Assembly: GCF_900112035.1 (NCBI RefSeq)
Contig: NZ_FOKC01000001.1
Coordinates: 930,001-994,000 of the forward strand
Direction of reading: 5' to 3'
Length of the DNA: 64,000 nucleotides
Source: Nocardioides alpinus
GTDB taxonomy: Bacteria > Actinomycetota > Actinomycetes > Propionibacteriales > Nocardioidaceae
Below, piece after piece: positions 52,629 through 61,056 of the stretch (the stretch's first letter is position 1; every line of letters starts with the position of its first letter). The notes beneath the pieces were generated by a model. It searched no databases, was not told where the DNA came from, and worked only from the letters and a program-made list of their open reading frames with translations. Both the position numbers and the translations under genes were made by a program.

Positions 52629-54172
52629 GCCACGCGCGGTCGAGTGCGCTCGCGGCAGTGTCCGCCGCAGGGATGCGCACTCGACTCGTCGCCGCGCTGC
52701 TGCTCGCCGTCCTCACCGGCTGCTCCTCCGGCGCCGAGGCCCCCGACGAGCTGGCCACCCCGGAGCCGTCGGCCGCCGCGTCCAGCGACGGTGAGGACGG
52801 CGTGGCGGCGTCCTCCGCCGCGCCGGTCACCGAGGCGGCCCAACAGGACCTCGACCTTGCGCTGTCCACCCCGGCCGAGGACAGCGTCTACCCCGACGTC
52901 GGCGACCCGCGCGTCGACGCCCTCCTCTACGACCTCGACCTCGCCTGGGACCCGACCGCGGAGCAACTCACCGCCAGCGCCGTCGTGACGTTCCGCGCCA
53001 CCCGCACCGCACCGCGGTTCCAGCTCGACCTGGGACCGGGGCTCACCGTCGGCGACGTCACCCTCGACGGTGAGGGGGTGGGGTTCGCGCGGCGCGGCAA
53101 GAACCTCGTCGTGCGGGCCGCCGTCGAGCAGGACCAGCGCTACGAGCTCGCCCTCGACTACGTCGGCACGCCCGAGCCGGCGCCTGCCCCGACCACCCGC
53201 AGCGACTTCTCCACCACCGGCTTCACCATCACCGACTCCGGCGAGGTGTGGACGATGCAGGAGCCCTTCGGCGCCTACACCTGGTACCCCGTCAACGACC
53301 ACCCGTCCGACAAGGCGCTCTACGACGTCACGGTCCGCGCGCCCGCCCCGTGGACCGGGATCTCCAACGGCCACCTCACCGAGCTGACCACCGACGCCGG
53401 GACCACCACCACGTCGTGGCAGCTCACCGAGCCGGCGTCGTCCTACCTCGTCACCCTCGCCATCGGCGACTACGCCCACGCGAGCAACGCCTCCGAGTCG
53501 GGACTGCGGGTGGACTACTGGACCCCGCGCGGCATGGTCATGGGCCTCGACAACCTGCAGACCGCCGCCGCGTCGATCGACTGGATCGAGACCAAGCTCG
53601 GGCCCTACCCCTTCGACTCCCTCGGCCTCGTCGTCACCGACTCGCAGAGCGCGATGGAGACCCAGACGATGGTGACGCTGGGCAACACCGACTACGTCCT
53701 GTCACCGCAGGTGATCACCCACGAGCTCGTCCACCAGTGGTACGGCGACCAGGTCTCGCCGTCGGACTGGCGCGACGTGTGGCTCAACGAGGGCATGACG
53801 ATGCTGCTGCAGTGGATCTACGAGGACGAGCACGACATCCGTCCCCTGCGCGACACCATCCAGACGGCCCGCGCGGGCGATCAGTCCCTGCGCGACCAGT
53901 ACGGCCCGCCCGGGGCGTACGACCCGCAGCAGTTCGGCGCGTCCAACATCTACTACACGCCTGCGCTCATGTGGAACGAGCTGCGCCTCGAGCTCGGCGA
54001 CGACGAGTTCTACGCGATCGCGCGGTCGTGGCTCGAGCAGCACGACAACATGTCGGTCTCCCGCGAGCAGATCTTCGCGCACTGGGAGTCCGCGACGGGC
54101 CGCGAGCTGTCCCGCTTCTTCGACGGCTGGATCACCGGACCGCGTACGCCGAAGCCGGGCGTCCCTGCATGA
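52625..54172 (+). CDS. M1-family aminopeptidase lipoprotein
   Basis: 515 residues from GTG 52625 in the overlap with the sigma gene; ATG 52673 would give a tighter signal peptide and is possible. Lipobox LLAVLTGC is followed by an Ala/Ser-rich linker. The M1 parts are QSAMETQTMVTLGN (exopeptidase motif variant), HELVHQWYGDQ (zinc His-Glu-x-x-His, ~366) and LNEGMTMLLQ (third zinc ligand Glu). Only the N- and catalytic domains are present, giving a short M1 form. Acts outside the membrane on peptide N-termini. Confidence 0.88.
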   Translation: MSHARSSALAAVSAAGMRTRLVAALLLAVLTGCSSGAEAPDELATPEPSAAASSDGEDGVAASSAAPVTEAAQQDLDLALSTPAEDSVYPDVGDPRVDALLYDLDLAWDPTAEQLTASAVVTFRATRTAPRFQLDLGPGLTVGDVTLDGEGVGFARRGKNLVVRAAVEQDQRYELALDYVGTPEPAPAPTTRSDFSTTGFTITDSGEVWTMQEPFGAYTWYPVNDHPSDKALYDVTVRAPAPWTGISNGHLTELTTDAGTTTTSWQLTEPASSYLVTLAIGDYAHASNASESGLRVDYWTPRGMVMGLDNLQTAAASIDWIETKLGPYPFDSLGLVVTDSQSAMETQTMVTLGNTDYVLSPQVITHELVHQWYGDQVSPSDWRDVWLNEGMTMLLQWIYEDEHDIRPLRDTIQTARAGDQSLRDQYGPPGAYDPQQFGASNIYYTPALMWNELRLELGDDEFYAIARSWLEQHDNMSVSREQIFAHWESATGRELSRFFDGWITGPRTPKPGVPA

Positions 54173-55641
54173 GCCGCCTGTCCGCGCACGACCTGATCGA
54201 CCTGGTCCTCGACGACGACTCGTGGTCCTCGTGGGACACGCCGCCGGCGCGGGACGGGATCAGTGAGGCGTACGCCGCCGAGCTGGCCGCCGCGGCCGAG
54301 AAGTCCGGGGTCGACGAGTCCGTGCTGACCGGCGAGGCGCGGCTGCACGGGCGTCGGATCGGCGTGCTGGTGGGCGAGTTCGGCTTCCTCGCCGGCTCCA
54401 TCGGACGTGCCGCTGCAGACCGGATCGTGGCCGGCATCGAGCGCGCGACCCGGGAGGGACTGCCCCTCGTCGCGGCCCCGATCAGCGGTGGCACCCGGAT
54501 GCAGGAGGGCACGCCCGCCTTCGTGCAGATGGTGCGGATCTCCGCGGCTGTCGCGGCCCACCGCACCGCGGGGCTGCCCTACCTCGTCTACCTGCGCAAC
54601 CCGACGACCGGCGGCGTGATGGCCTCGTGGGGCTCGCTCGGCCACGTGACCGTCGCCGAGCCCGGCGCCCTGGTCGGCTTCCTCGGGCCCCGGGTCTACG
54701 AGGCGCTCTACGACAGGCCGTTCCCCAGCGACGTACAGACCTCGGAGAACCTCTACGCGCACGGCATCATCGACGCCGTCCTGCCGCCCGACGAGATCGG
54801 TGAGATCCTCGACCGCGCGCTGAGCATCCTGATGGCTGCCCGCGAGGGCGTGGCCCCGGTCGCCGACCCCGGGCAGGAGTCGGTCCCCGACGTCGACGCG
54901 TGGGACTGCGTGACGCGGTCGCGGCGCCCCGACCGGCCCGGCGTACGACGTCTGCTGCGCTACGCCGCGAGCGACGTCGTGCCGCTCAACGGGACCGGGC
55001 AGGGCGAGTCGGACCCCGGGCTGCTCATCGCGCTGGCGAGGTTCGGCGAGGCTCCGTGTGTCTTCCTCGGGCAGGACCGGCGCGGCCAGACCACCGACCA
55101 CCCGATGGGTCCGGAGGCACTGCGCGAGGCGCGGCGCGGGATGCGCCTCGCCTCCGAGCTCGGGCTGCCGCTCGTGACCGTCATCGACACCCAGGGTGCT
55201 GCCCTCTCAGCGGACGCGGAGAACGGCGGACTGGCCGGCGAGATCGCGCGCTCGCTCGCCGACCTGGTGACGCTGGACGCGCCGACCCTGTGCCTCATGC
55301 TCGGCGAGGGCAACGGCGGCGGAGCGCTGGCACTGATCCCGGCCGACCGTGTGGTCGCCGCGCAGCACGCGTGGCTCTCGCCGTTGCCGCCGGAGGGAGC
55401 GTCTGCGATCGTGCACCGCGACCTCGACCACGCCCCGGAGATGGCACGGGCCCAGCAGGTGCGAGCGCTCGACCTCTACAGGCGCGGCATCGTCGACCGG
55501 ATCGTGGCGGAGAAGCCCGACGCCGCCGACGAGCCCGAGGCGTTCTGCCGCCGGGTCGGGGCAGTCCTCGAGCACGAGCTCAGCGCGCTGCTGGCCGCCG
55601 GGCCGGGGTCGGCGACGAAGCGGGCGCGCAGATACGTCTGA
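54169..55641 (+). CDS. Acetyl-/acyl-CoA carboxylase carboxyltransferase, single-chain
   Basis: 490 residues from ATG 54169 (ATGA overlap). The first half has the beta-type crotonase-like region RIGVLVGEFGFLAGSIGRA, GGTRMQEGTPAFVQM, NPTTGGVMASWGSLGH (substrate-amide loop); the second half the alpha-type region PLVTVIDTQGAALSADAEN, LCLMLGEGNGGGALAL. It carries no zinc finger. Single-chain AccD/AccA-like proteins occur in actinomycetes; which acyl-CoA they use is uncertain. Placement after an M1 peptidase is unexplained. Confidence 0.8.
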   Translation: MSRLSAHDLIDLVLDDDSWSSWDTPPARDGISEAYAAELAAAAEKSGVDESVLTGEARLHGRRIGVLVGEFGFLAGSIGRAAADRIVAGIERATREGLPLVAAPISGGTRMQEGTPAFVQMVRISAAVAAHRTAGLPYLVYLRNPTTGGVMASWGSLGHVTVAEPGALVGFLGPRVYEALYDRPFPSDVQTSENLYAHGIIDAVLPPDEIGEILDRALSILMAAREGVAPVADPGQESVPDVDAWDCVTRSRRPDRPGVRRLLRYAASDVVPLNGTGQGESDPGLLIALARFGEAPCVFLGQDRRGQTTDHPMGPEALREARRGMRLASELGLPLVTVIDTQGAALSADAENGGLAGEIARSLADLVTLDAPTLCLMLGEGNGGGALALIPADRVVAAQHAWLSPLPPEGASAIVHRDLDHAPEMARAQQVRALDLYRRGIVDRIVAEKPDAADEPEAFCRRVGAVLEHELSALLAAGPGSATKRARRYV

Positions 55642-55661
55642 GGGTCGCCGACTCGTCGCGC

Positions 55662-55774
55662 GGTGCGTGAGGCAGGTTCCGGGGCCTCAGAACCTGCGTG
55701 GCTCACCGCTGCTGGGATGGGTGGTGCGTGAGGCAGGTTCCGGGGCCTCAGAACCTGCGTGGCTCACCGCTGCT
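55662..55774. repeat. Two near-tandem 52-bp copies of a hairpin unit (terminator)
   Basis: Identical 52-bp units at 55662-55713 and 55723-55774, 61-bp period. Each contains GCAGGTTC and GAACCTGC (8-bp stem) inside GTGAG...CTCAC, making a strong hairpin. They sit between convergent genes, and the second unit includes the last codons and stop of the coiled-coil gene. A duplicated bidirectional terminator is the simplest reading. Confidence 0.75.
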
Positions 55775-56786
55775 CGGGGGACTCAGGCGCGTCACCCTCG
55801 GGCTGTACGTCGTCCGCGACCGGCGCGTCGTCGGCCTCCGGCGCTTGGTCGGTGGCCACCTCGACCTCGCTAGGCGTCTCCGGGACCGCAGCGACCGCGC
55901 CGACCCCCGGCACGCTCGTGCCGGTGAGGGTGGCCAGCATCTGCCGGACGTTGGAGAGCTGGGCGTTGATGCTGTCGCGGCGCTGCGACGCGGCGGCGAG
56001 CTCGCGCTCGGACTCGGCCCGCACCCGGTCGGCCGTCGCGCGGGCCTCGGCCACCATCGTCGTCGAGCGCTCCTCGGCGTCGGCGAGCAGGCGCGCCACC
56101 TTGGCCTCGGCCTCGCTGCGCGTCCGCTCCATCGCCGACTCGGCGTCGCGGTTGCGGGCCGTCATCGCGTCGAGCTCGGCCTGGGTCGCGGCCTGCTGGG
56201 CCTGGAACTCGGAGGTGGAGCGCTGCCGGCGCTCGGCCAACGTCGTCTCGAAGTCGGCGGCGGCCTGGGCGGCCTGGGCCCGCGCGTCCTCGTGCAGCGC
56301 CTCGGCCTCGGCACGACGCGCGGAGGCGTCACGCTCGGCGGCGTCACGCTCGGAGTCGGCGGCCGTGCGCGCGTCGGCGACGAGCCGCGCGCCCTCCGCG
56401 TCGGCGTCGCGTCGGGTCTCCTCGGCGTACCTGTCCGCATCCGAGCGGACCGCCTGTGACGCGGCCTCGGCGTCCTTGCGCAGCGCCTCGACCTCACCGA
56501 CCACGCGGTCGCGGATCTCGGCCGCCTCGGCCTCGGCGAGGGAGAGGATCTGGCCGATGCGCTCGCCGAGGTGGTCGTACGTCGGCAGCTCCGGCTCCTG
56601 CGCCTCCCGCGAGACCAGCGCCTCCCGGGAGGTCGAGGCCTCGCCGCGCGCCTGCTCCGCGGCTGCCTCGGCGGCCGCCAGCCGCTTCTGCAGCTCCGCG
56701 ACCTCGCCCCGCGCCTGGCCGATCGCGCGCTCGACCTCGGCGGGGTCGTAGCCACGGCGCACCGTCGTGAACATCTCTTCAGGCAT
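55764..56786 (-). CDS. DivIVA/Wag31-like coiled-coil protein (short)
   Basis: 340 residues from ATG 56784-56786. Its start FTTVRRGYDPAEVERAIGQA matches the DivIVA N-terminal pattern (Tyr-Asp-x-x-Glu-Val). About 30-270 is a long Ala/Glu/Arg heptad region (ERELAAASQRRDSINAQL); a 45-residue acidic, Pro/Val-rich tail follows. It overlaps the longer coiled-coil gene by 8 nt. Such proteins act in polar growth or as scaffolds at the membrane. Confidence 0.75.
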   Translation of the reverse strand: MPEEMFTTVRRGYDPAEVERAIGQARGEVAELQKRLAAAEAAAEQARGEASTSREALVSREAQEPELPTYDHLGERIGQILSLAEAEAAEIRDRVVGEVEALRKDAEAASQAVRSDADRYAEETRRDADAEGARLVADARTAADSERDAAERDASARRAEAEALHEDARAQAAQAAADFETTLAERRQRSTSEFQAQQAATQAELDAMTARNRDAESAMERTRSEAEAKVARLLADAEERSTTMVAEARATADRVRAESERELAAASQRRDSINAQLSNVRQMLATLTGTSVPGVGAVAAVPETPSEVEVATDQAPEADDAPVADDVQPEGDAPESPEQR

Positions 56787-58236
56787 CGGAGCTCTCCAGG
56801 TCGTCGGGGGTGGTGGGAGTGGGGGTGGGGGCATGGACGGTGGGGGTGTCCGCGGCCTGCTCGCGCTCGGGGACCGACAGCGCCTCGATGACGCCGGAGA
56901 GCTGGGCGAGCTCGGCGGCGATGCCGTCGCGCTGGGTCTGGAGCTGCGCGATCTCGGCGCGGGCCCGCTCGAGCGCACGGCGCGCGCCGTCGCGGAGCTG
57001 GTCGGCCTCGGCCCGTCCGTCCGCGACGAGGGCGAGTGACTCCTCGCGGGCGCGGCGACGGTCCTCCGCGGCCTCGGCGCGGCTGCGGGTGACCTCCTCG
57101 GCCACGAGCGCGCGCAGGCTGGCCGCACCGGACTCCGCCTCGGCGCGACGACGCTCGAGACGGGCGACGGCACGCTCGGACTCGTCGGTCGCGTCCGCGA
57201 CGACCCGTGCGGCCTCGGCCTCGGCGCGCTCGCGCGTGGCCGTGACCTCGCTCTCCACCTCGGCGAGCGCGAGGGCGGCGACCTGGGCCAGGTCGTCGGC
57301 GCGCTGCCGGGCATCGGCGAGCTCGAGGGCCATCCGTCCGGCGACCGCGGCGATGACGCCCTGCAGGCGACGGCGTACGGCACTGGTGTGGGCGCCGACC
57401 TCCGCGTGCCCGGCCTTGCGGATCACGTCGGCCTCGCCAGCGGCACCGTCGAGCACGGAGCGGACCGTGGCGGTCGCCCACTCGGTCTGCTCGGCGGCCT
57501 GGCGCAGCTGCTCCTCGCTCTCGGCGCGGGCCACGGCGAGGGTCTGGTCGGCGGCCAGTCGGACCCGCTCGGCCTCGGCAGCCGTGCTGCTGCGCAGCTC
57601 CTCGGCGTGACGGGTGGCCTCGTCGAGCATCCGCGCGGACTCCGCGGAGGCGCTCGCGCGCAGGGACTCGGCCTCCGTGGTCGCGGAGTCGAGGTGGTGC
57701 TGGCCGGTGGCACGCCCCTCCTCCACCAGCCGGGCGGCGGTCTCCTGAGCGGCAGCGACCGCAGCATCGGCCTCGACCTTCGCGGCCTCGAGGAGCGAGG
57801 ACGTCTCGGCCGCTGCGGTGTCGCGCAGCCCCTGCGCCTCGGTCCGCAGCGCGTGCGCGTCCTGCTGCGCCCGGGACCGCAGCTCCTCTGCCTCGACCCT
57901 CGCCTGCGCGACCTCCTGGTCGCGCGCGCTCCCCGCCGAGCTCATCAGCAGCCCGGCCTGCTCGTGGGCGTCGACGACGATGGTCGCCGCCTCCTCCGAG
58001 GCGCCGGCCAGGACCTGCTCGGCCTGCTTGCGGGCCCGCCCGGCCTCGGCGTGATCGCGGTCGGCCTCGGCCATCAGCCGACGGGCCTCCTCGCGCAGCA
58101 CGGCGAGGTCCGCGGTGAGCCGGTCGGCCTCCTGCCGGGCCTCGCTCTGCAGCTGGTCGGCCACCTGTTGCGCGCGGGCCAGCAGCGCAGCAGCTGGCGC
58201 CTCGCCTGAGGCAGCCGTGGCAGCATCGAGGGCCAT
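56779..58236 (-). CDS. Long Ala/Glu-rich coiled-coil protein (DivIVA-like or cytoskeletal)
   Basis: 485 residues from ATG 58234-58236, with AAGGGAG upstream; a further 25-codon extension to 58311 lacks a site. Nearly all of it is heptad coiled coil (LTADLAVLREEARRLMAEAD, ERARAEIAQLQTQRDGIAAEL) with no Cys. Only the last ~25 residues are Pro/Thr-rich. Its Ala-Glu-Ala-x-repeats resemble streptomycete scaffold proteins (Scy/FilP-like) in composition. That comparison is by pattern and not by proven homology. First gene of the pair. Confidence 0.7.
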   Translation of the reverse strand: MALDAATAASGEAPAAALLARAQQVADQLQSEARQEADRLTADLAVLREEARRLMAEADRDHAEAGRARKQAEQVLAGASEEAATIVVDAHEQAGLLMSSAGSARDQEVAQARVEAEELRSRAQQDAHALRTEAQGLRDTAAAETSSLLEAAKVEADAAVAAAQETAARLVEEGRATGQHHLDSATTEAESLRASASAESARMLDEATRHAEELRSSTAAEAERVRLAADQTLAVARAESEEQLRQAAEQTEWATATVRSVLDGAAGEADVIRKAGHAEVGAHTSAVRRRLQGVIAAVAGRMALELADARQRADDLAQVAALALAEVESEVTATRERAEAEAARVVADATDESERAVARLERRRAEAESGAASLRALVAEEVTRSRAEAAEDRRRAREESLALVADGRAEADQLRDGARRALERARAEIAQLQTQRDGIAAELAQLSGVIEALSVPEREQAADTPTVHAPTPTPTTPDDLESSDA

Positions 58237-58371
58237 GGGCCCGCTCCCTTCACGCACGATCCGAGAGCCCCAGTCTCGCAGCGCGACGGCCCACCTGACA
58301 AAGGGGTCCACGCGTTGCGCTGACAGCGAACCGCCTTGCCCGTCCCCGGCCCTGACCAGTGGAGTGGACCC

Positions 58372-59322
58372 ATGAAGCTGCTCGTGCTCGGTGGCACCCG
58401 GTTCGTCTCCCGCGAGGTCGCGACCCAGGCCGTCACGCGGGGGTGGGACGTCACCTGCGCCTGCCGCGGGGAGTCAGGGACGCTGCCCGACGGCGTACGT
58501 CACCTGTCATGGGACCGTGCGGACGAGGCACCCGACGCACTCCGCGAGGGCGTGTGGGACGCCGTCATCGATGTCGCGCGCCTCCCGTCCCACGTCCGTC
58601 GTGCGGTGGCAGCGACCGCCGAGGCCCACTGGGTCTTCGTCTCGACGGTCAGCGTCTACTCCGACAACTCGTCCCCCGCAATGGGTCCGTTCGCGGAGCC
58701 GGTCACCGACGACGTCGACCTTGCCGTCGATCCCGATGCCTACGGCGGCATGAAGGTGGCGTGCGAGCAGGTCGTGCACTCGCAGGCCGCGTCGAGCGTC
58801 GTCGCGCGACCGGGTCTCATCGTCGGTCCCGGCGACCCGACCGGTCGTTTCGCGCACTGGCCCCAGCGGCTGGCGCGCGGCGGGGAGGTGCTGGCGCCCG
58901 GGCGACCCGAGGACGTCGTCCAGGTGATCGACGTACGCGACCTCGCGACCTGGCTGCTCGACCTGGCCGAGTCGCGGACGACCGGCGCCTACGACGCGGT
59001 CGGCACGCCGATGCCGCTGGGTGAGCTGCTGTTTGCAGTGGGCGCCGGGGTCGGCAACCCGTCCCCTGACCTCACCTGGGTGGACCAGGACTTCCTCGAG
59101 GGGCAGGGCGTGGAGCCCTGGTCCGGCGAGGGCTCGCTGCCGCTGTGGCTGCCGCGCCCGGAGTACGGCGGCATGCTCGCGCACGACCCCGGCCCGGCCG
59201 TCGCGGCCGGACTCCGGCTGCGGTCCGTCGAGGAGACCGCGCCGGGCTGCCTCGACTCCCCCGTCGTGGCGATCTCGCCCGAGCGGGAGGCCGAGGTGCT
59301 GGCCGCCTGGCACGCCCGGTGA
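58372..59322 (+). CDS. NAD-dependent epimerase/dehydratase family protein
   Basis: 316 residues from ATG 58372. MKLLVLGGTRFVSREVATQA is the Rossmann start (Gly-Gly-x-x-Phe-Val-Ser), WVFVSTVSVYSDN holds the Ser, and DAYGGMKVACEQVV the Tyr-Gly-x-x-Lys-like pair (atypical: Tyr-Gly-Gly-Met-Lys). YVGPGDPTGRF-type region IVGPGDPTGRFAHW follows. It resembles isoflavone/sugar epimerase-like extended SDRs; substrate unknown. Convergent with the E2 gene over a strong hairpin. Confidence 0.85.
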   Translation: MKLLVLGGTRFVSREVATQAVTRGWDVTCACRGESGTLPDGVRHLSWDRADEAPDALREGVWDAVIDVARLPSHVRRAVAATAEAHWVFVSTVSVYSDNSSPAMGPFAEPVTDDVDLAVDPDAYGGMKVACEQVVHSQAASSVVARPGLIVGPGDPTGRFAHWPQRLARGGEVLAPGRPEDVVQVIDVRDLATWLLDLAESRTTGAYDAVGTPMPLGELLFAVGAGVGNPSPDLTWVDQDFLEGQGVEPWSGEGSLPLWLPRPEYGGMLAHDPGPAVAAGLRLRSVEETAPGCLDSPVVAISPEREAEVLAAWHAR

Positions 59323-59339
59323 CCGGCGTACGCCCGGAA

Positions 59340-59397
59340 ATCCAGGGACGAACTGGTGGGCGCTGAGACCGCTCCTCCCACCGGATCGTCCCTGGAT
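59340..59397. terminator. Long perfect hairpin between convergent genes
   Basis: ATCCAGGGACGA (59340-59351) pairs exactly with TCGTCCCTGGAT (59386-59397), extended by GGTGGG/CCCACC inside. It lies between the epimerase stop and the E2 stop and can terminate both. Confidence 0.75.
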
Positions 59398-59406
59398 GCC
59401 GGAGCC

Positions 59407-60942
59407 TCAGAAGAGCAGCGCGGTCCCCGGGTCCGACAGGATCCCCGCGACGTCGGCCAGGAAGCGCGAACCCTTCTCGCCGTCGATGTGGCGGTGGTCG
59501 AAGGACAGCGCCAGCGTGGTCACGTCGCGGACCACGATCTCGCCCGCCTCGTCCACCCACGGGCGCTTGTTGATCGCGCCGAAGCAGAGGATGGCGGACT
59601 CGCCGGGGTTGATGATCGGGGTGCCCGCGTCGACGCCGAAGACGCCGACGTTGGTGATCGTGAAGGTGCCTCCGGCCATCTCGGCCGGCTGCGTCCTCCC
59701 CTCGCGCGCGGTGGCCGTGAGCTCGCCGAGCGCACCCGCCAGCTCGGTCATCGACAGGGCGTCGGCGTCCTTGACGTTGGGCACGACCAGCCCGCGGGGC
59801 GTCGCCGCGGCGATGCCGAGGTTGACGTAGTGCTTGAGCACGACCTCCTGCGCCGCCTCGTCCCAGAACGAGTTGATCTCCGGGGTCTTCTTGATCGCGA
59901 GGATGACGGCGCGGGCCAGCACCAGCAGCGGGCTGACCTTGACGTCGCGGAACTCGGGACGCTTCTTCAGCCGGGCCACGAGCTGCATGGCCGCGGTCAC
60001 GTCGACGGTGATCCACTCGGTGACGTGCGGGCTGGTGAAGGCCGAGTGGCTCATCGCCGACGCCATCATCTTGCGTACGCCCTTGATCGGCTCGCGGGTC
60101 TCGCGCTCGCCGGGCGCAGCGCTGGCAGCAGCCGGCGCAGCGGCGGGAGCGGCCGGCGTACGACTGCCCGACGCGGCACTGTGGACGTCGTCGCGGGTGA
60201 TCGACCCCGACGGCCCGGAGCCGGTGAGCGTGGCCAGGTCGACCCCGAGGTCCTTGGCGAGCTTGCGCACCGGCGGCTTCGCCAGTGCTCGTACGTCGGC
60301 CGGCTCGGCCTGCGCGGCGGCCGGGACCAGCGCTTCGGCGGGCGCGGCCGCGGGGACGGGTCGCTGGTCGACGGCCGGCACCGGTGACTCGTCGGCCGGC
60401 AGCACGTCCTGCGACTGGGCGCCACCGGGCGAGAACGCGCCCTGGACCTGCAGCTGCGTCTGGGCGCCGGCGTCGGTGCTCGGCGAGGCCGAGCCGCGGC
60501 GGGCCCGGCGCATCGGGCCGCGCTCGGCCTTAATCCGACCGACGAGGGACGCGCCCTCCATCGAGCCGGAGGCTGCGGGGTTGGACAGGTCCATCGCGGA
60601 CAGGTCGGCCGGCGCCGGGGCGGCACCCTGTCCCCCGTCCTCGCTGCCGGCCTTCTGGGCCATGCCGAGGTAGGGGTCGGACTCGGTCTGCACGGCGGGC
60701 GCCTCGCCCGCGGCACCGATCGAGATGATCGGGGTGCCGACGGGCACCATCTCGCCCTCGGACACGAGCAGGGCCAGGACGGTCCCCTCGTAGGGGGAGG
60801 GCAGCTCGACCAGCGACTTGGCGGTCTCGATCTCGACGATCACGTCGTTGATCTCGATCGTGTCGCCGACCTTGACCTTCCAGGCGACGATCTCGGCCTC
60901 GGTGAGACCCTCGCCGACGTCGGGAAGCAGGAACTCAGACAT
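59407..60942 (-). CDS. bkdC: Dihydrolipoamide acyltransferase (E2) of a branched-chain/2-oxoacid dehydrogenase
   Basis: 511 residues from ATG 60940-60942. Lipoyl domain at 1-76 with lipoylated Lys42 in VEIETAKSLVELP; a long Ala/Pro/Gln linker; peripheral-subunit-binding domain with LAKPPVRKLAKDLGVDLATL; catalytic domain with TEWITVDVTAAMQL and the active site SFDHRHIDGEKGSRF. Transfers the acyl group to CoA. Third gene of the operon after E1 alpha and E1 beta, separated by 114 nt. Symbol by analogy with actinobacterial bkdABC; the substrate class (branched-chain versus pyruvate) is not fixed by sequence alone. Confidence 0.9.
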   Translation of the reverse strand: MSEFLLPDVGEGLTEAEIVAWKVKVGDTIEINDVIVEIETAKSLVELPSPYEGTVLALLVSEGEMVPVGTPIISIGAAGEAPAVQTESDPYLGMAQKAGSEDGGQGAAPAPADLSAMDLSNPAASGSMEGASLVGRIKAERGPMRRARRGSASPSTDAGAQTQLQVQGAFSPGGAQSQDVLPADESPVPAVDQRPVPAAAPAEALVPAAAQAEPADVRALAKPPVRKLAKDLGVDLATLTGSGPSGSITRDDVHSAASGSRTPAAPAAAPAAASAAPGERETREPIKGVRKMMASAMSHSAFTSPHVTEWITVDVTAAMQLVARLKKRPEFRDVKVSPLLVLARAVILAIKKTPEINSFWDEAAQEVVLKHYVNLGIAAATPRGLVVPNVKDADALSMTELAGALGELTATAREGRTQPAEMAGGTFTITNVGVFGVDAGTPIINPGESAILCFGAINKRPWVDEAGEIVVRDVTTLALSFDHRHIDGEKGSRFLADVAGILSDPGTALLF

Positions 60943-60986
60943 GAGAAACCTTTCGGGACCGGGTCTCGTGACGGTCGCTGGGCGAC

Positions 60987-61000
60987 CTCCTCGACCAGCG
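60987..61000 (-). repeat. Inverse copy of the CGCTGGTCGAGGAG motif in the E1 beta-E2 gap
   Basis: Lies within the 114-bp gap (60943-61056), inside GTCTCGTGACGGTCGCTG and the following CTCCTCGACCAGCG. Same 14-mer as at 32283-32296 in opposite orientation. The rest of the gap has no gene; a GGCGCC-containing small stem is present. Confidence 0.4.
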
Positions 61001-61056
61001 GGGGGGTTCGTCGGCGCCTTGCGGCGACGCGGACACGGCGAAGCGGAGCGAGCCCA

